Shown one piece after another: positions 1 through 9,063 of a stretch of 39,453 nt of DNA. This DNA comes from an uncultured Burkholderiales Genera incertae sedis bacterium. GTDB taxonomy: Bacteria; Pseudomonadota; Gammaproteobacteria; Burkholderiales; Eutrophovitaceae. Where the stretch lies: positions 1 through 39,453 of the forward strand of contig CAJQMS010000075.1 of NCBI GenBank assembly GCA_905479505.1, in the 5' to 3' direction. The stretch's first letter is position 1. Each line of letters opens with the position of its first letter. Both the position numbers and the translations under genes were made by a program. The notes under the pieces are model-generated. The model made no database searches, had not been told where the DNA came from, and was given only the letters and a program-made list of their open reading frames with translations.

Positions 1-3000
1 TGATTTCCTCAGGAGATCCTGATGAGATAATCTCGCCACCTTCGATACCCGCACCTGGCCCCAAATCAATTACAAAGTCAGCCCTATTAATTGTATCCTC
101 ATCGTGTTCCACAACTACCAGAGTATTACCATTATTTTGTAAATGTTTAAGAGCCTTTAAAAGCACCTCGTTATCTTTTGGATGCAAACCAATAGTAGGT
201 TCGTCGAGAACGTAAACTGCGCCTCTAAGGTTAGAGCCCAATTGGGCTGAAAGCCTCATCCTTTGTGCCTCGCCCCCACTTAGCGTTGGCGCGGCCCTAT
301 TCAAAGTAAGATAAGATAGTCCCACTTCAGTCAGAAACTGCAAGCGAGACAAAACCTCGGTTAGTAAGTCTTTAGCAATCAGTTTCTCTCTATCCGATAA
401 CTCAATCCTTGACAGGATGTGAAATAATGTACCGACAGGCTTGGAAACTAAATCTACGATCGAAAAGTCCTTCCAAATAACGTTTGCTGCTTGCTGATTT
501 AAACGAAAACCAAGACAGGTATCACATGTGGCCGATACTTCATCGTGAACATGCCTATCGCGTTCCGACTCCGCCTCAATTTCATCTCTCAAACTTTTAA
601 CAGGAACGGATTTGTGAGTAAGGACCTGACCGGTCCCTTGACAAGGGTCACACCATCCGTACTTTGAGTTGAACGAGAACATACGCGGGTCTAGTTCATC
701 ATAGGATTTTTGACATTTGGGGCACGCTCGTTTTATTGAAAAACTTTGCTGTTGAAAAAGCCCACCCTGAAGTAAGTGATCAAGATCAGAAATGACATGA
801 AAAAAACCGTTACCGAATTCCAAAGCCTCTTCAACAATATTATTTAATGCCTCAGTTTTAGATTGATCCACCTTGATGCTAGCAACCGGAAGGTCTATTG
901 TGTGCTCCACGTAACGGTCCAGTCTTGGAAAATCCTTAGTTTCTATAAAAACGTCATCAACCAATAGGTGTGTGTAACCTTTTTTTCGATAACTCTCCGC
1001 CAAGTCTTTGTAGACTCCCTTTCTTGCTCGTACTAACGGCGCTAAGAAGCCAATATGAACTCCCGCGTAATCACTCATCAGCTTGTTTACGATGATAGAT
1101 TGCGTTTGAGGCTCAATCTTTACATCACACTCAGGGCAGTATTGATCACCAACCTTGGACATTAATAACCTAAGGTAGTGGTAGATCTCTGTGACAGTTC
1201 CTACCGTACTTTTAATCCCACCGCGGCTGGTCCGTTGCTCGATGGCAACTGCAGGGGGTATACCGAAAACCGCATCCACATCAGGCTTCGTTCCGACTTG
1301 AATAAATTGGCGCGCATATGCATTCAAGGACTCTAAATACCGTCTTTGACCTTCGCCGTAGATTATGTCGAATGCCAACGAAGATTTACCACTGCCGCTA
1401 AGCCCAGAAATAACGGTCATCTTCTCATGAGGAATCTCAGCACAGATACTCTTTAAGTTATTTTCTCTCGCATTTTTAATCGAAATTGAACTTGGCGGCA
1501 TCTCATTTTTGGAGACCACCTGATGTGACGATTGATCTTTATTGATAAATCCCAAACCATCATTTACTCGAGCTAATTCAATTCCTGTTAACGACGATTG
1601 ATGATCAACTATGGCATTCGGCGTTCCGCAAAAGACGACCTTTCCGCCCCCTTCGCCACCCTCCGGCCCTAAGTCAATGATCCAATCGCAAGAAGCTATC
1701 AAATCGAGGTTATGTTCGACCATCACCACCGACGCGCCGAAATTGACTAACGTACGAAGAGCTATGAGTAATTTTTGAACGTCCTGATAGTGAAGACCTG
1801 TTGTTGGCTCGTCGAGTAGAAAAATTGTTTTTTCAACTGCTCCACTAGAAGCTTCAGCAATGTAACTCGCGAGTTTCAGTCGCTGAGCCTCACCTCCTGA
1901 AAGCGTGGGTACTGGTTGTCCAAGTCGAAGATACCCTAGGCCTACATCGATCAAAGGCTTAAGCTTGTTACAAATTTTAGGGTCGTCTTTAAACGCTCGA
2001 ATGGAGTCCGAGATTGTTAAATTTAAAACGTCGTCAATATTTACGGTCCCGACAGTTGGTAGGTCGATATATATTTTCAAAATATCTGAACCGTAACGTT
2101 TACCATCGCATTCATTACATCTCAGATAAACGTCTGATAGGAATTGCATCTCAACCAGCTCGAAACCACTACCCGAACATGACTGACATCGTCCTTTGCC
2201 AGAATTGAAACTGAAAAATCCTTTATCGAACTTCGCTTGTTTCGCCGGAATGGAATTTGCAAAAATAGTTCGTATTCCGTCTAAAGCGCGGACATAACTC
2301 ACAGGATTTGATCGCGAAGATTTTCCAATTGGCCTTTGGTCTAACAAAATGACACGATCAATTAACTCTATATTTTTAAACCCCTCCAACCCGTCAGTTG
2401 AAACACCCTTTCCCACTAAAACTCTCTCGATTTCATTGGATAAGATATCTTCTAGAAATGTTGATTTCCCGGACCCAGAAACCCCTGTAATAGCGACTAG
2501 ATGCCCCAGTGGAATGTCAATATCGATATTTTTTAAGTTATTTCGCTGCGCGCCCAAAACACTGAGCCAATGAGTTTGTCCAGCCATAATTGGCTTACAG
2601 GATGAAGCGTCCCTGACAGACTTGTGACCTAATAGATATTGAGCGGTAACACATGCATCAACTGTAAGATCTTGTAACCGGCCAAAATACTCAATATGTC
2701 CTCCACGCTCCCCCGCCTCCGGCCCAATATCTAACAAATAAGTAGCAGCGCGAATTATTTGTGGGTCATGTTCAACGATTACAATAGTATTTCCATTTCG
2801 CTTGAGCCTCTGAATAACTGAGATGATTCTGTTTATATCCCTCGGATGCAAACCGATGGATGGCTCATCCAGTAGAAATAGGGTCTGAGTCAGTGATGCC
2901 CCTAGAGCGGTCGCTAAATTCAGGCGCTGGACTTCACCGCCAGATAACGTTCTAGATTGCCGGTCAAGAGTCAAATAACCGAGCCCAACTTCCTCTAAAA

Positions 3001-4435
3001 ATTCAAGTCTCGATACAATTTGATCCAGCACTAACTGACTTGAATCGTCTCCATCAACTTCGTGCCACTTGTGTTTTTCGGTATTTATAAACCGCTTCAA
3101 ATCCCAAACTGAAATGACATTCAAATCGTGTATCGAAAAGCCGTTAATACGGCTTTTCTGTTTAAGACTCCAATCAATTTCAGGATACGTCGTAACAGTC
3201 GCCAATGGGTCAGGATCAGACTTTTCGGATCCAATCCGCCATAGCAACGCACTCGATTTCAAACGACTACCGAGGCATTCAGGACATTCCGTGTATGAGC
3301 GATATTTTGCTAAAAGCACACGGATATGCATCTTATATGCCTTAGTTTCTAACCAATCAAAAAATCGTTTCACTCCGTACCAATGTTTCGGCCAAGACTT
3401 TCGCCAACTCAGCCATTCAGGCTCACCCTCCAGCACCCACTTCTTATGATTGACTGTCATATCAACCCAAGGTTTATCGATAGGTATACCCCGCCGGTGA
3501 GCTTGCTCAATGAGCTCATCCTGGCAATCGGAATAACTGGCTGTTTGCCATGGCTTAATCACACCCTGGGCAAGAGATAAACGCGGATCCATAATCACAG
3601 AGTCCATATCGACACCGATCACCCGTCCAAACCCACGGCAAGTTCCGCATGCGCCCACTGGAGAGTTAAACGAAAACAGACCTGGGCTAGGTGCAGAATA
3701 ATCAATATCGCAAGACGCACAGTGAAAGCGATTACTGAACTCTAATGGTTGTTCAACCTTTTGGTCAGGTGCGTGAGGCGCAACCAAACAGTTTCCTTGG
3801 CCAACACGGAATGCCGCCTCAAAGGCTTCCCTCAATCGCGTCTCGTCGACCCGATTCACGTCAAAGCGATCAACTACAACAAGACTCTTCTCATCTAACT
3901 GGACAAAACGGTCATAACCTTGAGCTGTCAAATAACCTTCGATTTCCGATTGTGAGAAATTTTCTGGCACTATCACCGGAGCGTAAACGACTATCCGGCC
4001 CCATTTTTGATTTCGTACACTATTAACCATTGAATCGATTCCATCGATTTCGACGGGCTGTGCGCACTTGCGACAGTGTAATTTAGCAAACTTCGAAAAA
4101 AGTAATTTCAGATAATCTGACAGTTCAGTCATGGTGCCGACAGTCGACCTAGAGGTCTTCACAGAATTTACCTGGCGAATGGCAATCGCAGGAGGAATAC
4201 CTTCAATGCTTGCCACCGAAGGTCTGTCCATGCGGTCTAGGAACTGCCGCGCATAAGACGAAAACGTCTCGACATATCTCCTTTGTCCCTCTGCGTACAA
4301 GGTATCAAAAACTAGAGAAGACTTGCCCGATCCGGACACTCCTGTGACTGCCGTGATTTCGCCAAGAGGTATGTCTAAATCTATATTTTTAAGATTATTT
4401 TGAGTGACTCCTCTGATTTTGATATGTTTGATCAT
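1..4435 (-). CDS. uvrA: Tandem (double-length) excinuclease ABC subunit A, 3' end outside window
   Basis: DNA-damage recognition ATPase of nucleotide excision repair. The reading frame is open from ATG at 4435 to the left edge (1478 codons), already far longer than a normal UvrA of about 940 residues. Unit 1 (about residues 1-970) is a complete UvrA: Walker A GVSGSGKSSL near residue 30, a zinc module with HCASC and CGTC, signature LSGGEVQR near 498, a second Walker A GVSGSGKST near 648, the C-terminal zinc module with CQSC and CNEC, and LSGGEAQR near 843. Unit 2 restarts near residue 975 with GLSGSGKSSL near 1006, zinc module CPKC/CDPC and LSGGEAQR near 1385, and is cut in its first ATPase half. 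About 350 residues should lie outside. Both units look intact in their ATPase and zinc motifs. Fused UvrA is known from chlamydiae and some proteobacteria. It stands alone, divergent from the next gene. Confidence 0.93.
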   Translation of the reverse strand, partial: MIKHIKIRGVTQNNLKNIDLDIPLGEITAVTGVSGSGKSSLVFDTLYAEGQRRYVETFSSYARQFLDRMDRPSVASIEGIPPAIAIRQVNSVKTSRSTVGTMTELSDYLKLLFSKFAKLHCRKCAQPVEIDGIDSMVNSVRNQKWGRIVVYAPVIVPENFSQSEIEGYLTAQGYDRFVQLDEKSLVVVDRFDVNRVDETRLREAFEAAFRVGQGNCLVAPHAPDQKVEQPLEFSNRFHCASCDIDYSAPSPGLFSFNSPVGACGTCRGFGRVIGVDMDSVIMDPRLSLAQGVIKPWQTASYSDCQDELIEQAHRRGIPIDKPWVDMTVNHKKWVLEGEPEWLSWRKSWPKHWYGVKRFFDWLETKAYKMHIRVLLAKYRSYTECPECLGSRLKSSALLWRIGSEKSDPDPLATVTTYPEIDWSLKQKSRINGFSIHDLNVISVWDLKRFINTEKHKWHEVDGDDSSQLVLDQIVSRLEFLEEVGLGYLTLDRQSRTLSGGEVQRLNLATALGASLTQTLFLLDEPSIGLHPRDINRIISVIQRLKRNGNTIVIVEHDPQIIRAATYLLDIGPEAGERGGHIEYFGRLQDLTVDACVTAQYLLGHKSVRDASSCKPIMAGQTHWLSVLGAQRNNLKNIDIDIPLGHLVAITGVSGSGKSTFLEDILSNEIERVLVGKGVSTDGLEGFKNIELIDRVILLDQRPIGKSSRSNPVSYVRALDGIRTIFANSIPAKQAKFDKGFFSFNSGKGRCQSCSGSGFELVEMQFLSDVYLRCNECDGKRYGSDILKIYIDLPTVGTVNIDDVLNLTISDSIRAFKDDPKICNKLKPLIDVGLGYLRLGQPVPTLSGGEAQRLKLASYIAEASSGAVEKTIFLLDEPTTGLHYQDVQKLLIALRTLVNFGASVVMVEHNLDLIASCDWIIDLGPEGGEGGGKVVFCGTPNAIVDHQSSLTGIELARVNDGLGFINKDQSSHQVVSKNEMPPSSISIKNARENNLKSICAEIPHEKMTVISGLSGSGKSSLAFDIIYGEGQRRYLESLNAYARQFIQVGTKPDVDAVFGIPPAVAIEQRTSRGGIKSTVGTVTEIYHYLRLLMSKVGDQYCPECDVKIEPQTQSIIVNKLMSDYAGVHIGFLAPLVRARKGVYKDLAESYRKKGYTHLLVDDVFIETKDFPRLDRYVEHTIDLPVASIKVDQSKTEALNNIVEEALEFGNGFFHVISDLDHLLQGGLFQQQSFSIKRACPKCQKSYDELDPRMFSFNSKYGWCDPCQGTGQVLTHKSVPVKSLRDEIEAESERDRHVHDEVSATCDTCLGFRLNQQAANVIWKDFSIVDLVSKPVGTLFHILSRIELSDREKLIAKDLLTEVLSRLQFLTEVGLSYLTLNRAAPTLSGGEAQRMRLSAQLGSNLRGAVYVLDEPTIGLHPKDNEVLLKALKHLQNNGNTLVVVEHDEDTINRADFVIDLGPGAGIEGGEIISSGSPEEI

Positions 4436-4539
4436 ACGGTGATGTTATCTGAAACTTTTCGTTAATAAAAAACTCTATAGGTGCGATAGACTTCGTTATC
4501 AAAAATTGGTTTAAAAATGGAGGTCAAAGCACACATATT

Positions 4540-5010
4540 ATGATGAACTCTTTAAAGAAATTCGGTAAATTAATCGGGATAGAGACTGGAACGAGCGAAA
4601 CAAACCCAAATCCAGTGGAAACTCCGCGGTCAGTTGCAATTTTTCTCTATGAAGCAGCTCGAGTAGATAACGATGTGACTCCGGAGGATCTAAAAATCGC
4701 TACCGACGCGTTAGCAAGAATAGTAAACGTGACGCAAGCAAAAGCGATCGATCTCTTGCAGCACGCTTCAAGACCTGAAAATAGACCAACGTCATACCAA
4801 CCTTTAGCAAAAATCATTAATGAGCAATTTTCCTACGAGAGAAAACGTCAATTAATTAATGCTATGTGGTTAGTTGCTCATTCGGATGCTCACATCGACC
4901 CGCATGAAGATCATATAATCCGTAAAATTTCCGACCTACTTTACGTATCGCACAGAGACTTCATTCAAGAGAAAATTAGTGCTAGAGAAACGAGAAATTT
5001 GCCTCATTAG
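4540..5010 (+). CDS. TerB-family (DjlA N-terminal-like) protein
   Basis: A 156-residue soluble protein. Residues about 28-150 match the TerB/DjlA-N helical fold: acidic helices with the pattern DNDVTPEDLKIA followed by a second half with LINAMWLVAHSDAHIDPHED, typical of tellurite-resistance TerB-like proteins in Proteobacteria. No signal peptide or membrane segment. The start is one of two adjacent ATG codons (4540 or 4543). A GGAGG at 4519-4523 lies too far upstream (16 nt) to be ideal; it sits just behind an ATG at 4516 whose short frame stops at once. Family members are often proposed to bind metal or act in stress signalling, but no specific reaction can be assigned. It is not next to other ter genes apart from the distant TerC-family gene at 21700. 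Confidence 0.8.
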   Translation: MMNSLKKFGKLIGIETGTSETNPNPVETPRSVAIFLYEAARVDNDVTPEDLKIATDALARIVNVTQAKAIDLLQHASRPENRPTSYQPLAKIINEQFSYERKRQLINAMWLVAHSDAHIDPHEDHIIRKISDLLYVSHRDFIQEKISARETRNLPH

Positions 5011-5108
5011 CTCTAGAGTATTCGTGTTGATCGAACTAAAAGACCACGCCTAGATCACTATATAACAATGAGGTCTATCTCAATCATCAATTTTAAGGAT
5101 ACGTAACT

Positions 5109-6287
5109 ATGCGCTCAGCGTCTTCGATTCAAACTGTGATGTTAATTCCAATATTGATAGTTCTTTCGCTTTCGCCTCATGCGCGGGCGATAGACACCGA
5201 GGCACTGTGCGAAACTCCTGGAAATTGGATAATTCCCTCCCATCAGACGAGCACCATAACGGCTCACCCTACGATCATGAAAAGCGTTAGTAGCGCCGAC
5301 TTTGTCCTATTGGGAGAGCAACATAATTTGCCCAATCACCATCGCTGGCAGACCCAGATGTTGGCCACTCTACTGGCACAAAAAGGAAAGATAGCCATCG
5401 GGTTAGAAATGTTGCCGCAATCGAGTCAACAGTCGCTGGACGCTTGGGTCAGTGGCGAATTGACGCTGGAAGAATTCATTTCACAGTCGGAATGGTACGA
5501 CACATGGCGATTCGATATAGAGCTTTATACACCTATTTTACATTTCGCCAGAGACAATCGAGTCCCTTTGTTTGCTCTCAACGTGCCAGGGGACCTGATA
5601 TCAGCGGTCTCGGCTAATGGATGGGAAAACGGCTCAACCGGGTTTGAGGCATACATCTCCAAACCATCACCCGCATCTGATAGATATAAAAACGACCTCG
5701 TAGAAATCTTCGAGCAGCATGACGGTAGCGATGAAAAGCAGATCGAACATTTTGTTGAAGCTCAGTTAGTGTGGGACAGAGCTTTTGCTGAGGGATTGGT
5801 TAGAGCTAGGGAAAAAACGTCACGGTTAGTGGTGGGGATCATTGGGTCCGGACATCTGACATACGGTCACGGAGTTAAACACCAGCTCAATTCATTAGGT
5901 GAATACCAAACTACAACTTGGATTCCAACTGAGAGTGGTGACTCTTGTGAAGCACTTACCTTGTCAAATGACGGCGTGGGCATAGCTGATGCCATTTTCG
6001 TCATAGCAAAGGGGATCGACGAGAGAAGCAAACACAAACTTGGGATTTTTCTTATTAATGGCGAAGGCGGCGTGGTCGTAGGCGACGTCCTAGAAAATAG
6101 CATTGCTCAGGAGGCCGGCATCGAGACTAACGACGTCATTATCGAAGCGGCTGGGCAGCAAATTCTTAACAGTGCAAATCTCGTTCGGCTCATACAAGAC
6201 CAAGCCCCCGGCTACTGGCTACCATTAAAAGTTAAACGAGGGACTCAAGTAATCGAGATTCTCGCCAAAATACCTCTTCAGAACTAG
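5109..6287 (+). CDS. ChaN-family (haem-binding/Tiki-like) protein with C-terminal PDZ domain
   Basis: A 392-residue exported protein. Residues 1-28 form a signal peptide with no lipobox, ending around ARA. Residues about 55-280 match the ChaN/DUF399 family: GEQHNLPNHH, a conserved GLEMLPQ, the YDTWRFD segment, FALNVP and the GSGHLTYGHG motif. ChaN of Campylobacter binds haem, and the fold is shared with the Tiki/EreA superfamily. Residues about 312-392 form a PDZ domain (LGIF, VVVGDVLENSIAQEAGI, DVIIEAAG), which usually binds peptide termini or regulates a protease. The stop codon directly abuts the start of the peptidase gene downstream, implying translational coupling and a joint role in the periplasm. 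Iron/haem handling is a family-based inference; the substrate is unknown. Confidence 0.85.
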   Translation: MRSASSIQTVMLIPILIVLSLSPHARAIDTEALCETPGNWIIPSHQTSTITAHPTIMKSVSSADFVLLGEQHNLPNHHRWQTQMLATLLAQKGKIAIGLEMLPQSSQQSLDAWVSGELTLEEFISQSEWYDTWRFDIELYTPILHFARDNRVPLFALNVPGDLISAVSANGWENGSTGFEAYISKPSPASDRYKNDLVEIFEQHDGSDEKQIEHFVEAQLVWDRAFAEGLVRAREKTSRLVVGIIGSGHLTYGHGVKHQLNSLGEYQTTTWIPTESGDSCEALTLSNDGVGIADAIFVIAKGIDERSKHKLGIFLINGEGGVVVGDVLENSIAQEAGIETNDVIIEAAGQQILNSANLVRLIQDQAPGYWLPLKVKRGTQVIEILAKIPLQN

Positions 6288-8321
6288 GTGATGGGACTCA
6301 TTAAACACAAGCTGGCATACTTTTTTTTTCTATTCCTTAGTGCCTTTTTTAATATTCATCAAACAGCAAATGCAGCAGACTCACCACACGTAGACCTTTA
6401 CGTTACCTACGAAGAAAAAGCTGGAAAGGTCGTGGTTCACGCGACAACATTTTTGACGACTAGCGCCCCGAAATTTGTCTTATCTAACGTTGTAACATTA
6501 ACTAACGTCGAGATAGGAAATAATGCAGTTATCTATGAAGCGTCCGACTCATATCTTATCGCATTAAAAGAAGGTCAAAATAGTGCACCCATCGTCTTAA
6601 CTTACTCAATCTCACTTCCGGCTTCCAAGAAGACTGACGGCTCGACTGACCATAACGGCGGAGCAGACTGGTCGGGAGACCAAACTGGAGCGTTCATTCC
6701 AGGTAACAGAATCTGGTATCCCTTGTTTCAAGAGCCCAGTACAGCCAATATAACCATAAAAACTCGCTCTCATTTGCGCGCCGTCGCGCCAGGTCATGAG
6801 ACAGGTAGTGAGGACACGAACGGATACCGCGTCAGTACATTTGAGATGCCTCAACCGATTTTAGGAATCGATTTAATGATAGGCCAATGGTTGGTCAGTG
6901 AGAAACAATTCCAAGGAATAACGGGACGGATCATTTTACGGACCTATTTCGATGAGAATAATAGCCCATTATCCGAAGAGTATTTAGCGCTTTGTGAACG
7001 TTATATCAAATATTATGAAGAGCTGATCGGTCCCTACCCGTACACTGGTTTTGCTGTTGTATCGAGCCCGTTTCCGACCGGACTCGGTATGCCTTCACTT
7101 ACCTACATAAGCGAAAAAATACTTAAATATCCTTTCATTAAAAATAGATCTTTGCCACACGAGATTGTTCATAACTGGCTGGGTAACGGTATACGTGCAT
7201 CCTACGAATCAGGTAATTGGTCAGAAGGGTTAACCACTTATTTAGCCGACTACTGGCAAACCGAATTGAAAAGTCAGAGTGCAGCCAAAGACATGCGATA
7301 TGGTTGGCTCAGAAACTACGCATCAGTAGCAAGAGAGGATGAGCAATCTCTTAGTTCATTCTCATCGCGTCATCACACAGCATCATCCGCCATCGGTTAT
7401 GGCAAGGGGGCAATGTTCTTCCACATGTTGCGCACCGTTCTAGGTAAACCCGCGTTTATCAGTTGTATAAAAGATTTCTGGGGGTCATTTCAATTTAAGT
7501 CAGCCTCATACTCGACAATTAGAGATACCTGTCAAAAATACACGAATGCTGATTTAAACCTTTTTTTTGAAGCATGGGTTCCCACACTGGGCGCTCCCAC
7601 AATTTCCGTGGTCAAGACACCGCGAATGTCTGACAATCGTCAGCTACTATTAACCCAAGATGGTTCTTGGGTTTACAACCTTGAAATTGAATACGCATCA
7701 TTAAAAAACGAGAGTGAAATTATCACGATTCCCCTAGAAAATAAACTAACGGAAGTCAATATTCTTGAGAATAGTAAAGGAGTCGCTCAAGTTCAAATAG
7801 ACCCAAATTTTAACGTATGGCGAAATCTATATTCAGAGGAAATCGTCCCGACAATAAGAGACTTTATTGTTGCCAAAGAACCAATCTACAAGCAACTCGG
7901 CTCAAACGTCATCAATGGTCAAAAACTGATCTCAGAGTATTTTCTAGAAAATGAGATTCAAAAAAAACCTCATAAAGCTTCTGATTTATCGGAGCGGCTT
8001 GAATCTATTCACTTGGGCGATATTTCAGAAGTTAGAGACCATTTATTGCTTTCAACTCAAGCAAATGATCAACGATTCTTAACCGCGATGTCGAATGCGG
8101 ATTTTTTAATCGCATCTTTATCTCACATGAGAGGAAAGACACTTTTCATTGGCGTCTCACCAAAGATAGACGAGGAGATGCTATTTATGCTTTTATCCCG
8201 AGCGAGGCATTATGGAAAATACTCTTGGCTCACGATCAGTAGTTCCGGACAAACTTTTAGCGGAAAATGGTCTAGGGGGAAAAAACTATTCGAGTTGAGT
8301 GCATCCGGTCGTAAAAACTGA
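6288..8321 (+). CDS. Secreted M1-like (gluzincin) metallopeptidase
   Basis: A 677-residue protein with a signal peptide (hydrophobic residues about 10-24, cleavage near NAADS). The zinc site HEIVHNW puts H291, E292 and H295 in place, with the third ligand Glu313 in NWSEGLTTYLADYW. The spacing is HEXXH-X17-E, one residue shorter than the classic M1 spacing. The upstream GLGMPSLTYIS segment matches the substrate-strand region of M1 relatives. Residues about 490-677 form a C-terminal region of unknown fold ending in a HYGKYSWL-type segment that I remember from this bacterial subgroup. The start is GTG 6288 (or ATG 6291), with zero spacing after the ChaN-PDZ gene, so the two are probably co-translated. 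It is likely a periplasmic or cell-surface aminopeptidase. Convergent with the nuclease gene, with only 4 bases between the stops. Confidence 0.85.
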   Translation: MMGLIKHKLAYFFFLFLSAFFNIHQTANAADSPHVDLYVTYEEKAGKVVVHATTFLTTSAPKFVLSNVVTLTNVEIGNNAVIYEASDSYLIALKEGQNSAPIVLTYSISLPASKKTDGSTDHNGGADWSGDQTGAFIPGNRIWYPLFQEPSTANITIKTRSHLRAVAPGHETGSEDTNGYRVSTFEMPQPILGIDLMIGQWLVSEKQFQGITGRIILRTYFDENNSPLSEEYLALCERYIKYYEELIGPYPYTGFAVVSSPFPTGLGMPSLTYISEKILKYPFIKNRSLPHEIVHNWLGNGIRASYESGNWSEGLTTYLADYWQTELKSQSAAKDMRYGWLRNYASVAREDEQSLSSFSSRHHTASSAIGYGKGAMFFHMLRTVLGKPAFISCIKDFWGSFQFKSASYSTIRDTCQKYTNADLNLFFEAWVPTLGAPTISVVKTPRMSDNRQLLLTQDGSWVYNLEIEYASLKNESEIITIPLENKLTEVNILENSKGVAQVQIDPNFNVWRNLYSEEIVPTIRDFIVAKEPIYKQLGSNVINGQKLISEYFLENEIQKKPHKASDLSERLESIHLGDISEVRDHLLLSTQANDQRFLTAMSNADFLIASLSHMRGKTLFIGVSPKIDEEMLFMLLSRARHYGKYSWLTISSSGQTFSGKWSRGKKLFELSASGRKN

Positions 8322-8325
8322 CATG

Positions 8326-9063
8326 TTAATAACAAAATGAGTGTGACTTAAAGTCGCGCTTTGCATTTGCCAATAATTTTTTTGAAAATAAAAGAGTCTT
8401 ACTGTCCAGAACGTCTAGAAATATCCGATAAGGCGACGTTAAATCAATACACAAGAAAGCAAACCCTATAGGATCACCATATAAACGTTCAATACCTTCA
8501 AGATACAAAGCTGCCTGAATCAGGTGGCCATTGCGATTCAAACTCTTTAAAAAGCGTTTTTGATTGTTACCGGAAAACGTTTTTAGGTCGATAACGAGAC
8601 CCTTCGTAACAATGTCTGGTCTTACCCTCCATTGATGATCCGCCTGATCTTTCCAGTATATAGACCTCTCAGTGAATCCAGAGTGAATCCAGTCCCGAAA
8701 TAATTCACCTGACCACTGATTTAGCTTATCACGTGCTATTTTGAGATGACGATAGTCGGTTTGCGTTAAGTATGAGGTAAACAATTTCAGAGGCTCGGGG
8801 AAGCAACTGTTTTTCATGCCAATTGCACTGATCTGAAAATCTTCATCCTCTTCCAGCATAATTCGATGAAAGATAGCGCCAATTTGCATACGAATCGATG
8901 CATTACCGTCTCTTCTACCTACATTGCCACGAAAAGACCTTAGGTCAGAACTAGAAACAAAATCAACTTGAGCTAAGTATTCATCCAGTGTGTCTTCCAT
9001 GGCGAAACAGTCATTTGATTTAAGGTAGGTCGGCAGCGACTCCATAGATTTACTTGGATTCAA
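8326..9063 (-). CDS. RecE-like PD-(D/E)XK exonuclease-type protein
   Basis: A 245-residue protein resembling the C-terminal nuclease of RecE/exodeoxyribonuclease VIII (PDDEXK). Visible core motifs: SSSDLRSFRGN near residues 37-47, GAIFH with His66 (helix 1 of the core), RPD with Asp150, VIDLKTF with Asp159 and Lys161, and QAALY with Gln183 and Tyr187, the Q-x3-Y motif of RecB/RecE-type nucleases. All expected catalytic residues are present, so it should be active as a DNA nuclease. There is no RecT-type annealing partner or other phage gene nearby. Its start overlaps the end of rlmJ by 14 bases, making it the last gene of a four-gene unit. The closest alternative is another PDDEXK subfamily (AddB- or Cas4-like), but the four-cysteine cluster of those families is absent. 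Confidence 0.78.
   Translation of the reverse strand: MNPSKSMESLPTYLKSNDCFAMEDTLDEYLAQVDFVSSSDLRSFRGNVGRRDGNASIRMQIGAIFHRIMLEEDEDFQISAIGMKNSCFPEPLKLFTSYLTQTDYRHLKIARDKLNQWSGELFRDWIHSGFTERSIYWKDQADHQWRVRPDIVTKGLVIDLKTFSGNNQKRFLKSLNRNGHLIQAALYLEGIERLYGDPIGFAFLCIDLTSPYRIFLDVLDSKTLLFSKKLLANAKRDFKSHSFCY

Noticed and set aside
3069..3449. A + strand frame of 126 codons inside the uvrA region
   Set aside because: The minus strand here gives clear UvrA sequence; the + frame is a shadow.
4516..4542. A nine-codon leader frame (ATG 4516 behind nothing, GGAGG after it) before the TerB-like gene
   Set aside because: Too short and without a ribosome site of its own; no attenuator-like structure is visible.
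8326..9063. Prophage remnant suggested by a RecE-like nuclease
   Set aside because: No RecT, integrase, repressor or structural genes are near, and the gene is locked into an operon with rlmJ.
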